From Bedellia somnulentella (lineage: Eukaryota > Arthropoda > Insecta > Lepidoptera > Bedelliidae), in NCBI GenBank assembly GCA_963576735.1, contig OY755176.1, positions 12,695,423 through 12,759,422 of the forward strand: a DNA stretch of 64,000 nt, read 5' to 3'. The notes under the pieces are model-generated. The model worked only from the letters and a program-made list of their open reading frames with translations, was not told the origin of the DNA and searched no databases. Below, piece after piece: positions 33,317 to 41,530 of this stretch; within the stretch, counting starts at the first letter, position 1, and the number at the start of each line of letters is the position of its first letter. Position numbers and translations under genes: made by a program.

Positions 33317-34890
33317 CTCAAATCAATCCAAATGATGAATTTTTTGCTGTAATGAAGTATTCAAAATTTAAAATATATAAACTGTGTTATTTTTAACCTC
33401 ACAGCACACTATAATCAACACAATTTGAAAATCGATCGATCGATTAAGCTTTATTAGGTACCTACAAGTAGAAGTTTTGCTAGTCTTTGTGAACATCCGG
33501 TTCCGGTTTTCATCGGATTCGGTATGTATGTGGCCATCAGACCCAGACCCAGTAAATGTGCACTGATGGCGAATTCGTTGAAATTCCTAGGCGCGTCTTA
33601 TTCTTCAACAATCCCCTACCTGCACAATGCAAACCCTTAAACACTTATACAGGTGATATAACTGCCTATTCCTTTCGGATTGTATAATCCGTATATAATC
33701 TATAGGTTGGCAGAGCTTCCAATTTTATAGTTGTAAAGCTAGTTTTAAAAAATATATTAAAATTTAATCAAATATACGTCAGTATCTATAAAACCCCTAT
33801 TATTCATAAATACACTAGTAGAAAGAGATAATACAAGCTGATACATGGCTGGAAAATACAAGTAAAAAACCAAGACTACATCTAATAAAGTTGTTTCACC
33901 GTAAACTCTGCTCATTGAAATTAATAGGATTAACCTGCACATGATAAGATCCAATAACGGGCAACAGTTTTCCAGTACACAGCACGTGTTGCGTAACAGT
34001 CGCTCGTGTTAAAAACAGGGTTAGTCACGGTGAAGTGACATCGAGAAGAACCATAATGTTCGTACGGTAGCTCGTTAAATTTTACGATGGCGTTTTGGCC
34101 GGAGGCAAGCTACTTCCTGGGAGCCTCTGCGAACCTCCGCCCTTCGCCCTGAGCGGCCCCGAACAACCCCCTCGCGACACACGAGGACATATTTACCAAA
34201 CCGTGATTAATTTTGTTTTACCGAGCGCCACCGTGTGTTCTTACGATAGCAATGTTCACACTTCTCGTGTATCTTTGATCAGTGGGTGAAAGTGTTTTAA
34301 TTAATGGTTTAAATCATTTGTGTAGCCTCTGGTACTGTTACAAACCGTTGTGTTGTCAGAAGTAATTTGTTTTTTTATTTAATAGATAAATGCTTATTTG
34401 AATAATACATCTATTGCTTCCTTACTTCATGTAAGGAACTTATATCATTTATATCAATTTGTATGAAAACTTGGGTTTGTTATAATCCTTTTTTATACAA
34501 TTGATTTAAATTGTTTATGTAAGTATACGCATATATAGACTAAGTTAAGATTACCACAAATTAACTGAGCTATTTCCCCATATCGGCATTCCGTGTAATA
34601 TTCTGAAACATTAGCTTTCAAAGTTTAGGGAAGCGGCCGAGCCGTAACCCTATATTTATGCGTCTTAATGGCGCATATAATAGATATTTACTGTATTGTT
34701 TACCGCAATCGTTTGCCCTTACCATTTCCGAAGGGCAGCGAATCTGCAACGTGTTAAAATACGCCTGAAAATATTGACTATCCATGTACATTAGATATTT
34801 TAGAAATGAAAAAATATATATTATGATTTATAAAAACCATGGAACTCTTAAAAGGCTGAACCGTGTTGTGTGAAGAAATAACGTCGTCAA
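33317..34890. other. Gene-free stretch with a GC island at 34085-34200
   Basis: Mostly AT-rich. 34085-34200 is abruptly GC-rich (GCGTTTTGGCCGGAGGC, GGGAGCCTCTGCGAACC, CTGAGCGGCCCCGAAC) and not repeated in the window. A short ATG frame there stops after ~20 codons, and a longer frame lacks any domain. It may be a conserved non-coding or promoter element, or a relic exon. Confidence 0.4.
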
Positions 34891-34905
34891 CAATATTAAA
34901 AACTA

Positions 34906-35094
34906 ATAAATAAAGGAAAGAAAAATTTTTTCGACATAGGCGGGAATCGAACCCGCGACCTTGGGTATACGCCCCCCCGTCGCTCTGCCAATTGAGCTAC
35001 CGTGTCAATGGCTGCCAGCGCCAAACTTTTTCTTTCCTTTATTTATTAGTAATAGTCCCCACACGAGGTTTTCATGAACAAAAAGATTTAAAAT
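34906..35094 (-). mobile_element. tRNA-carrying retroposon, simple copy, 14-bp target duplication
   Basis: 189 bp between the repeats AATATTAAAAACTA at 34892-34905 and 35095-35108. Inverted ends AATAAATAAAGGAAAGAAAA and TTTTTCTTTCCTTTATTTAT enclose a reverse-strand tRNA-like sequence. After the right arm come GTCCCCACACGAGGTTTTC and CATGAACAAAAAGATTTAAA, the same A-rich end as at 6640-6670. Confidence 0.8.
34938..35012 (-). pseudogene. tRNA-like sequence inside the retroposon
   Basis: Reverse strand reads GACACGGTAGCTCAATTGGC, AGAGCG, then a G-rich damaged anticodon arm (seven G), GGTCGCGGGTTCGATTCCCG and CCTATGTC. D-arm, T-arm and B box are clear. The anticodon stem-loop is not well formed, so it is not a working tRNA. 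Confidence 0.65.
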
Positions 35095-35108
35095 AATATT
35101 AAAAACTA

Positions 35109-35486
35109 TTGAGATTTTACGTATCATTTACTAATCTTAATGAATTTCTGTAACAACATTTAATAAGCATTTTATTGTTAATCACCTTTAATACTTAAAT
35201 AACCTCAATCTACTCACAATACCCACCTACCTACCTTTACAAACGTCAACTATCACATCGCATTTTTGGTAAGTTCACTAACAAATAAAAGTTTTGATAA
35301 ATATTTGGTAAAAATACTTATTTCATAATAGAAACTATACATAATTACATCTGTCATTTTAAGTAACATAATGAAAATACGATCTGATTATGATATAAAT
35401 ATACTATCAAAAACACTTTACAAACAAAAATGCAGATGTCAACAATATTCAGCGTATATATTACATGGAAACTATATTTCCTATTG
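35109..35486. other. Gene-free AT-rich stretch
   Basis: Nothing recognised. Confidence 0.4.
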
Positions 35487-35965
35487 ATTCGCGGATATTT
35501 AATTGCGTGTTATTACATGTGTTATTATTATTTGCCGTGTAGTGTCGGTTTAGAATAGCACTACCCTATTTCTTCCGGTGGGTGTACGTAATTGGCGACT
35601 AACGGTATGGGGCTATTAAGGGATTTTTGGGCGATGCGGTTGGAGACCCACCACCAACAACCTTTATTTTTACTATCTTTTCCCCAATCAAATTTTCAAA
35701 AGTGGCTGAAGAATTTCTCATTCCTTAGCTCTGGCTACCCCTTCCTGGGATTTATAGCCGTGAGTATATGTATGTATGTATGTATGTTATTACATGCTTT
35801 TGAAGCCCGATCTTACCAGAACTTTTCAGTTATCATTATCACGGGAAGACTGAGGTGTTATTTGGGCTAAAAAAACCATGTAATAACACGCAATTAAATA
35901 TCCGAAAATCAATAGTTGGTTTAATTGTAATGTGCAATCGCAAAAGTCTTAGAAAATACTAAACT
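35487..35965. mobile_element. Penelope-like terminal remnant in inverted arrangement, split by SINE-A
   Basis: GCGGATATTTAATTGCGTG (about 35493) on the left is mirrored by CACGCAATTAAATATCCG at about 35887 on the right. The piece 35795-35870 is the reverse of the terminal region of the Penelope-like copy at 52498-52565 (AATAACACCTCAGTCTTC and GATAACTGAAAAGTT). Both share CTTAGAAAATACTA at the far end. A SINE-A (35534-35787) sits in the middle. Confidence 0.6.
35534..35787 (+). repeat. SINE-A copy
   Basis: GCCGTGTAGTGTCGGTTTAG to GCCGTGAGTATATG(TATG)n. TTATTACATG occurs on both sides and may be the target duplication. Confidence 0.85.
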
Positions 35966-35995
35966 TCTGTTTTATGAGAAATAACTAACTTTTAG

Positions 35996-36903
35996 CCGTG
36001 TATGGCCGGCTTCGAATGTCGATACTCCTTTCTACCCACGGGTATCGTAAGAAGCAACTAAGGGTGTTGGGGATTTTTATTGGATTTTTGGGCGATGCGG
36101 TTAGAGACCCATCACCAAAAACCTTTATTTTTACCATCTTTTCCCCACTCAACTTCCAAAAGTGGCTAAGGAATTTATAATTCCTTAGCTCTGGCACCTT
36201 TTTTTTTTTTTTTTTTTCGTGGGGAAATCCTCATGGATCCGACGTCACCCGGCGGGGTGACGAAGGTATGTCGGACTCTTACCGACTAAAACCCCACGGT
36301 GGCCAACTATGGTACACATGTGTGGAGTCCCTGGCGACTTTACCATAGGCAACATCCACAGACTCCACGCACCTGCTGCAAAAAGCAGCCCATCTCGGGG
36401 GACTTAAAGTCCCCCACTCCTCCTTGTGCTTCCTCAGCACCGCAGGCGTTTGGGCCACAAGTTCCAAACGCCCACCCCCTCGAGGTTCTCCTTGCGGAGT
36501 AGCAGACTGCAACCCGCCGGTCGCAGCCCACCGCCTCACGGATTTTTTAACGAGGTTTTATCCTCGGATTTTTGCGGAAGGTTTACTCCTCTTCCGATTT
36601 TTTATAGAGGTTTACTCCTCGCGGTCAAGCCTACGCCGCGGCAAGACCCTCGGCCCTGGAAGTGCAAGACTGCCAGGGTTACGAGTTCCCTTGATTTTTT
36701 AACGAGGTTTTCTCCTCACCCAGTCCGCTTACTACTCACTCTGAAAACAGAGGAGAGAAGCGGACCCTTGGTGCATTGGCTTCACCCCGGGTGACCAACC
36801 CGGGGCTACTGAGCCCCCACGCCACGACAAGGCTGCACCGTGTGGGGGAGCTCTGGCACCTCTTCCAGGGAAATGTAACCGTGAGTATATGTATGTATGT
36901 ATG
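35996..36903 (+). repeat. SINE-A copy split by a younger retroposon
   Basis: SINE-A parts 35996-36198 and 36849-36903 are one copy, bounded by the direct repeat TAACTAACTTTTAG at 35982-35995 and 36904-36917. A 650-bp element interrupts it. Confidence 0.88.
36199..36848 (-). mobile_element. 650-bp poly(A) retroposon, probably LINE-derived, 12-bp target duplication
   Basis: Flanked by AGCTCTGGCACC at 36187-36198 and 36849-36860. Read on the minus strand it begins CCCCACACGGTGCAGCC, is GC-rich, and ends TGAGGATTTCCCCACG plus a run of about 20 A. No ORF covers it convincingly. Four short hairpins with AAAC-type loops recur (36551-36567, 36575-36596, 36607-36620, 36703-36717), each stem like GAGG...CCTC, most followed on the minus strand by a TAAAAAATC-like phrase. 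The end resembles R1-group LINE 3' ends of moths, so it may be a 5'+3' deletion derivative carried by such a LINE. Its sharp ends suggest it is recent. Confidence 0.8.
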
Positions 36904-36985
36904 TAACTAACTTTTAGTACATGCATTAAGTAGTGAGAATTATTCAAAACTATGTTTACTTTAAAATACCAAATGAGAAATAAAT

Positions 36986-37220
36986 AGTGCTGTGTAGTGT
37001 CGGCTTAGAATAGCACTACCCCATTTCTTCCGATTCATAAGGGTATTGGGGCTTTTAGGGGATTTTTGGGCGATGCGGTTGGAGACCCATCACCAACAAC
37101 CTTTATTTCACCATCTTTTCCCCGCGCAACTTCCAAAAGTGGCTGAGGAATTTCTAATTCCTTAGCTCTGGCTACCCCTTATAGGGATTTATAGCCGTGA
37201 GTATATGTATGTATGTATGT
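36986..37220 (+). repeat. SINE-A copy with 13-bp target duplication
   Basis: 235 bp. Flanked by ATGAGAAATAAAT at 36973-36985 and 37221-37233. It lacks about 15 bases of the usual GTGGGTGTACGTAAGAGG stretch. Confidence 0.92.
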
Positions 37221-37576
37221 ATGAGAAATAAATCGTTTTTTTTTATTTTATGCAGTCAAAACCCATAGTAAACTTGATCAATGCAAATGCTTTTTGTTTT
37301 AATTATAAATATTGGGCGTCACAATCACAATACAAAACAGAATGACTACAATGATGTCGAATTAATATGCAACAAACCATTGTATAGTTTTTAATCATTT
37401 GGCTCGTTTTATCAGCGGGACTATTAATAATAGGTAGTTTCAGTAAACTATTAAATATTTCTTTAACATTAATATTAAATTACCACCAGATCAAAATACA
37501 AACATAGTTTCGCAATTTTTCACTTTTGAGCAAGGACTTTTAGCAAATATCTTCCTATAATTTATTAATTTAACAA

Positions 37577-37790
37577 TGTCACCACCCCTTTCTTCCCACG
37601 GGTGTCGTAAGAGGCGACTAAGGGTATTGGGTTTTTTTAAGGTGCTTTTTTAGCGATTGCGGTTGGTGACCCATCACCAACGATACTTTGTTTCTACCAT
37701 CTTGTTCTCTAACAACTTCCAAATGTAGCTAAGAAATTTCTAGCTCTAAAGCTCTGGCTACCTCTTTTTGGGATTTAAGGTCATGATCTC
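37577..37790 (+). repeat. SINE-A copy, strongly diverged
   Basis: CCCTTTCTTCCCACGGGTG, GTAAGAGGCGACTAAGGGTA, TGCGGTTGGTGACCCATCAC; the tail is lost. The CCCACGGGTGTCGTAAG form resembles the widespread moth version of this repeat. Confidence 0.7.
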
Positions 37791-38617
37791 ATAAAACTTT
37801 ATTTTTAACAGCGGTTAACTAGATTAAGCATGATTTATTCTACAACATACAAATACTGCTGCAATAATTACCCTTCATTTTGGCTTCACCACCATATCCA
37901 ATTATAAAAGTGGGAAACGGGAGACGTTATTAAAAGTATAAAAATATTGCTACCTGATACAACTGCACTGCAAAGTGAGAAAGGGTGGTCAGTTTTTATC
38001 TTGTTAATGTCGGTCCAAAACCTTGGTATCTCAGTACAAAAAAGATCCCCCCGTAACAATAATATAACCGCCACTTGGTTGGGGTTGAACGGTGTAAAAG
38101 ATGAGTATAAAATACTGCTGTCTGTGTCTTAAACTCGCACTTTACTATCATTAAATACTCGTATTGAAATGAGTCACAAATATCAAAACGTGTTAATATG
38201 TATTTTTTAGCAGTAACGAATTATAGCATATGTTGTGATAATTGCAATCAGAGTAGAAAGAGTAAATTTTACGTAATGCAATGTTTAGTAAACTTACAAT
38301 AAATTATAGGAAACATATTTTTATTTATTTATTTTTATTACATATTTTATTTTTATTTCTAACTAGCTGTGCCCGCGACTTCGTTCGCGTGATTGTCGAG
38401 AACAAAAAAAACGTCGTTTAGTTAAGAGTATATCACCTTTTTGAAATAAAATAAAGAACCAATGAAATCTAATGCGGACACTTATTGTGATGTAGGAACT
38501 ATTGAGTATTTCATAATGATATTTAATTAATTACAGTAGCCATTATCCAGTTGAAATAATAAAAGGTCGTAACTGTGTGTATTTCATTTGAATTAGTGTT
38601 TATTTAGATACAGTTAC
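37791..38617. other. Gene-free stretch with a short known moth repeat phrase
   Basis: At 38366-38396, ACTAGCTGTGCCCGCGACTT and CGTTCGCGTG match a very common lepidopteran repeat terminus. The reverse phrase CGCGGACGAAGTCGCGGG is at about 53227. Otherwise unrecognised. Confidence 0.4.
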
Positions 38618-38720
38618 AGGGTTAGCCAAAGATTATGGATCGCTACCTTGTACGATCCTAGCAGAGCTGCATAATGCATCAATATATTTATAAAGCCCTT
38701 TTGTTTTTAACACTTCGGAA
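38618..38720 (-). repeat. RTE-like LINE tail fragment, reverse
   Basis: CAGGGTTAGCCAAAGATTAT, GGATCGCTACCTTGTACG, then AGCCCTTTTGTTTTTAACAC. Strongly decayed. Confidence 0.4.
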
Positions 38721-39176
38721 TTTTGCATATAGATCATATATCAATCCCGCCCGATTTCGGCCACAGCAACTTCTGGTATCCGGCTATTAAGAGTGTGTTC
38801 ATGTGCTCTCATGTGACTGACATAGCCAATCTTTCCGACAAATGTTCTATGACGTATGTTGAAAAATCAGTAACCCTCCAATATATAGGTAGTTATTATT
38901 GATGGCCGCAGGTGGTCGGGCCTTGAGCTCATCACTCTTTGCTTCGAGCTCATCACGTCTCTTCCTACCGAAAAGAAATATTAACCGGTTGACAGGAAGG
39001 GGGTGAAATTTAAATTACTAAATTTCACTCAAGAAAGAATAAAACAAAAAGGGTAAGCTAAATAAAACCGCTCATAAAAGGTACTTTACTATTATTAGGG
39101 TTTACGGTTGTTGGTTGTACTATGATTATACATTGAATTAAATCGATTTATCAGTGGCATAATGTGCACTGTTATA
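38721..39176. other. Gene-free stretch, repeat-like at 38730-38800
   Basis: ATCAATCCCGCCCGATTTCG, GCCACAGCAAC resembles a frequent moth repeat I know from memory only. No gene. Confidence 0.35.
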
Positions 39177-39421
39177 GCTGTGTAGTGTCGGCTTAGAATA
39201 GCACTACCCCATTTCTTCCGGTGGATCTACGTAAGAGGCGACTAACGGTATTGGGGGTTTTTAAGGGATTTTTGGGCGATGCGGTTGGAGACCCATCACC
39301 AACAACCTTTATTTTTCCATCTTTTCCCCACTCAATTTTCCAAAAGTGGCTGAGGAATTTCTAATTCCTTAGCTCTGGCTACCCCTTCTAGGGATTTATA
39401 GTCGTGAGTATATGTATGTAT
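39177..39421 (+). repeat. SINE-A copy
   Basis: GCTGTGTAGTGTCGGCTTAG to GTCGTGAGTATATGTATG. The flanks share ATAAT-TGCA imperfectly. Confidence 0.88.
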
Positions 39422-39526
39422 AATATGCAAATATAACTAAATTAAGGTTAGTCACTAAGGTCACTACATCATTTTAGTGTTTAAAAAAGTAGAACTTAAA
39501 AGATGTCTTATGCTTCTGGTGTTTAA

Positions 39527-39772
39527 CACATACATACATACATATTCTCACGCCGTTAGTTCCCATTGGGGTAGGCAGAGACTATCGATCGCCACTTTGT
39601 ACTTTACACTTTTTTTATCGCCAATGTGGAAGGTAATGTTAGTAGAGGACGACCTCGGAGGACACATTTGGATCAAATAGAAAACGTGCTCAAAAAGGCA
39701 GGTGTCCGCAGTATGAAGAATAAAAGAGCATGTATGAAAAGATTGATGGATGTAAACGAAGCCAGAGAGGTT
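39527..39772 (-). mobile_element. RTE-like LINE 3' end with internal inversion (twin priming)
   Basis: Flanked by TGGTGTTTAA at 39517-39526 and 39773-39782. 39527-39600 is the LINE tail in reverse: (CATA)n, TTCTCACGCCGTTAG, GGGGTAGGCAGAGAC, CGCCACTTTGTAC. 39620-39772 is the adjoining upstream part in forward orientation and encodes the ORF C-terminus RGRPRRTHLDQIENV, LKKAGVRSMKNKRACMKRL, MDVNEAREV. In an uninverted element these parts join at GAGGTTTGCCAGGATCGTAC. About 9 bases are lost at the switch. This is the best-preserved copy of this LINE end here and shows it is coding almost up to the (TATG)n tail, with a very short 3' UTR as in RTE-type LINEs. Confidence 0.82.
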
Positions 39773-40064
39773 TGGTGTTTAATGTAGACCAAAATTCAGT
39801 TTTTTATTATAAACGTTCACGAAAACTGGTTGTGAAGTGAAGTGCATTTGAAGAATGGCTAAGAATTTCAAAATTCTGCTCACCAAATTGGATTTATTAA
39901 TAGGCAGACTATTTACATAATATATTAATATTAATAAGCCTAATTTAGGAAACTAAGTAAATTTTCATTTCAAAACTAAGTTATTTTCATAGTCGGCGAA
40001 TTCACTTGACATTGGCAGCTTGTATTAATTTCGTCTTGCTTGTTTCCTGTAGCTTCTATTACTT

Positions 40065-40336
40065 TAACCGACTTTAAAATAAGGGGTTAAAGGGGCTAAA
40101 AAATGCAAATTTTATTTTTGCTTTATTTTATTTTGGTTCTTTATTTTATTTTTGCACAACGCCATCTATCGGACTTTGGATTCCAACTATTAACATTAGT
40201 TCTATATTTAGACTTAAGATGTCGTTGCAAGTACTATACTGAATTGCGTAACGTAATATTTTTCTTCTTCAACTCACAAAATTAATCATATCTTTTGATA
40301 GAGTGAACCGATTTCGATGAAACAAAAACTAAGTTA
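40065..40336 (+). repeat. Old transposon-like sequence, left part
   Basis: ACCGACTTTAAAATAAGG and GTGAACCGATTTCGATGAAA are phrases of a common lepidopteran repeat, the ACCGACTTCAAAAA family. It continues beyond the LINE at 45255-45355 (ACAAACAGACAAACAGAC), so the LINE landed inside it. Confidence 0.5.
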
Positions 40337-40426
40337 TACCTCAAGTTCGTCGGACGTTCACGCCCTGATGAGAGACCCAGGTCGGCAGGCTCCCACCCTC
40401 AAGGCGAACCACATCACTCCCGTGAC

Positions 40427-41530
40427 GTGGAACGTGGCGAGGGTGATGGTCGCCGCCGGCAAGGGTCGCCTCGTCAGGGTAGTATTACCCGAAAAGAAGA
40501 AAACCCTCATAAAAGTGACAGACCATACCGCAGGCGACGCGGAAGACAACTTTGGAAAAGAGAAGCAAACCAACCAGACAAGACACGCACCAATCCAGAA
40601 CCATCAACAAGCAAAAGAGAACGTCCGAATGACACAATCTCGCCAGCTCAAAAGCAACCAGACCCCAAACGACCAAGAACGGGAAGCCAACAAACCGGAC
40701 AGCAGAAGAACTACGCGACCGCTGCCAAAACCCACGCCTCCGACCTGAGCTTGGCGATTTGTGTCAACCCACCTCGTGACCTGACCGCAAGTGAAGGTGA
40801 GTGGATCAACGACCAACTGTCAGAATTGATCTTCGACTGTGAGACGCAGATGCCCCGATTCCGCGGTTTTCCAATCGTGATCGACGGGGTCCTGCGAACA
40901 TGGTGTGAGGACAATTTCGCCAAAACATGGCTACAAGAGAACGTCAAACAAATCAAGTGGACCAATGAAGCCGAAACACTCCGGGTGGTCAGCCAGACTG
41001 ATGTATCCAATAGGGTACGATGCGTGTTATTTGTCCCCAAATACAACAGGGACCTACAGCGTCTGAAAAAAGTCTTGGCTGGCCAAAACCCCCATTACGA
41101 CATGAAACAGTGGCACGTAAGCAGGGCGACGACCTCGACCGAGGGGAAGTGGAAGGGTATGTACATTACTCTCCACCTCCACCCGGATGAGGTCAAGAAG
41201 CTCATGCTGAGGGAGCGGCGGGTACATTACCTTACTGGCACTATATACGTCCGCTTCCTGAACAAGGGTAAGCTAACTGATGTGCCACCGGAACCCGAGA
41301 CAGAAAAATCGACACCGATGGAGACCAATGATCTCGACGAGATAAATATAAGCGAGAGCGAAATGTGCGAGATCCAAAAGGAAACAAAGAGGTTAGCAGA
41401 TATGGCCTTGACAGAGCAAAAGCGAGCCGAAGATTGGATACTGCACTCCTCGCCAAGACAAGACGAGCCAGAAGACATTGAGACAGAGTTAGGATTAAAC
41501 GAGCCCTGCGATGTCACTCTCTCCGACTAA
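40427..41530 (+). CDS. LINE ORF1, gag-like protein with DUF4780-like domain
   Basis: 367 residues as listed from a GTG at 40427, but the frame stays open up to the element edge at 40349 and contains no ATG before about residue 140. I therefore take it as the 5'-truncated remainder of a longer ORF1. Residues 1-95 are basic and low-complexity (Arg, Lys, Pro, Gln), likely nucleic-acid binding. Residues about 100-280 form a compact domain (FRGFPIVIDGVLRTWCEDNF, AKTWLQ, KQWHVSRATTSTEGKW, GMYITLHLHPDEVKKL, RFLNKGK) that recalls DUF4780 of insect LINE ORF1s. The C-terminus is acidic. No CCHC knuckle is visible. Its stop TAA (41528-41530) overlaps the ORF2 start. Expected role: RNA binding and particle assembly. 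Confidence 0.75.
   Translation: MERGEGDGRRRQGSPRQGSITRKEENPHKSDRPYRRRRGRQLWKREANQPDKTRTNPEPSTSKRERPNDTISPAQKQPDPKRPRTGSQQTGQQKNYATAAKTHASDLSLAICVNPPRDLTASEGEWINDQLSELIFDCETQMPRFRGFPIVIDGVLRTWCEDNFAKTWLQENVKQIKWTNEAETLRVVSQTDVSNRVRCVLFVPKYNRDLQRLKKVLAGQNPHYDMKQWHVSRATTSTEGKWKGMYITLHLHPDEVKKLMLRERRVHYLTGTIYVRFLNKGKLTDVPPEPETEKSTPMETNDLDEINISESEMCEIQKETKRLADMALTEQKRAEDWILHSSPRQDEPEDIETELGLNEPCDVTLSD

Noticed and set aside
34095..34289. 64-codon frame in the GC island as a gene
   Set aside because: No ATG in good context for the long frame, no domain; the ATG frame stops after about 20 codons.
36279..36794. Several overlapping frames in both strands of the GC-rich insert
   Set aside because: They overlap one another in all directions and derive from a non-coding retroposon.
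40711..41046. Minus-strand frames across the LOA-type LINE (40358-40816, 41227-41517, 43622-44095, 44606-44962)
   Set aside because: Shadows of ORF1 and ORF2 with no domain of their own.
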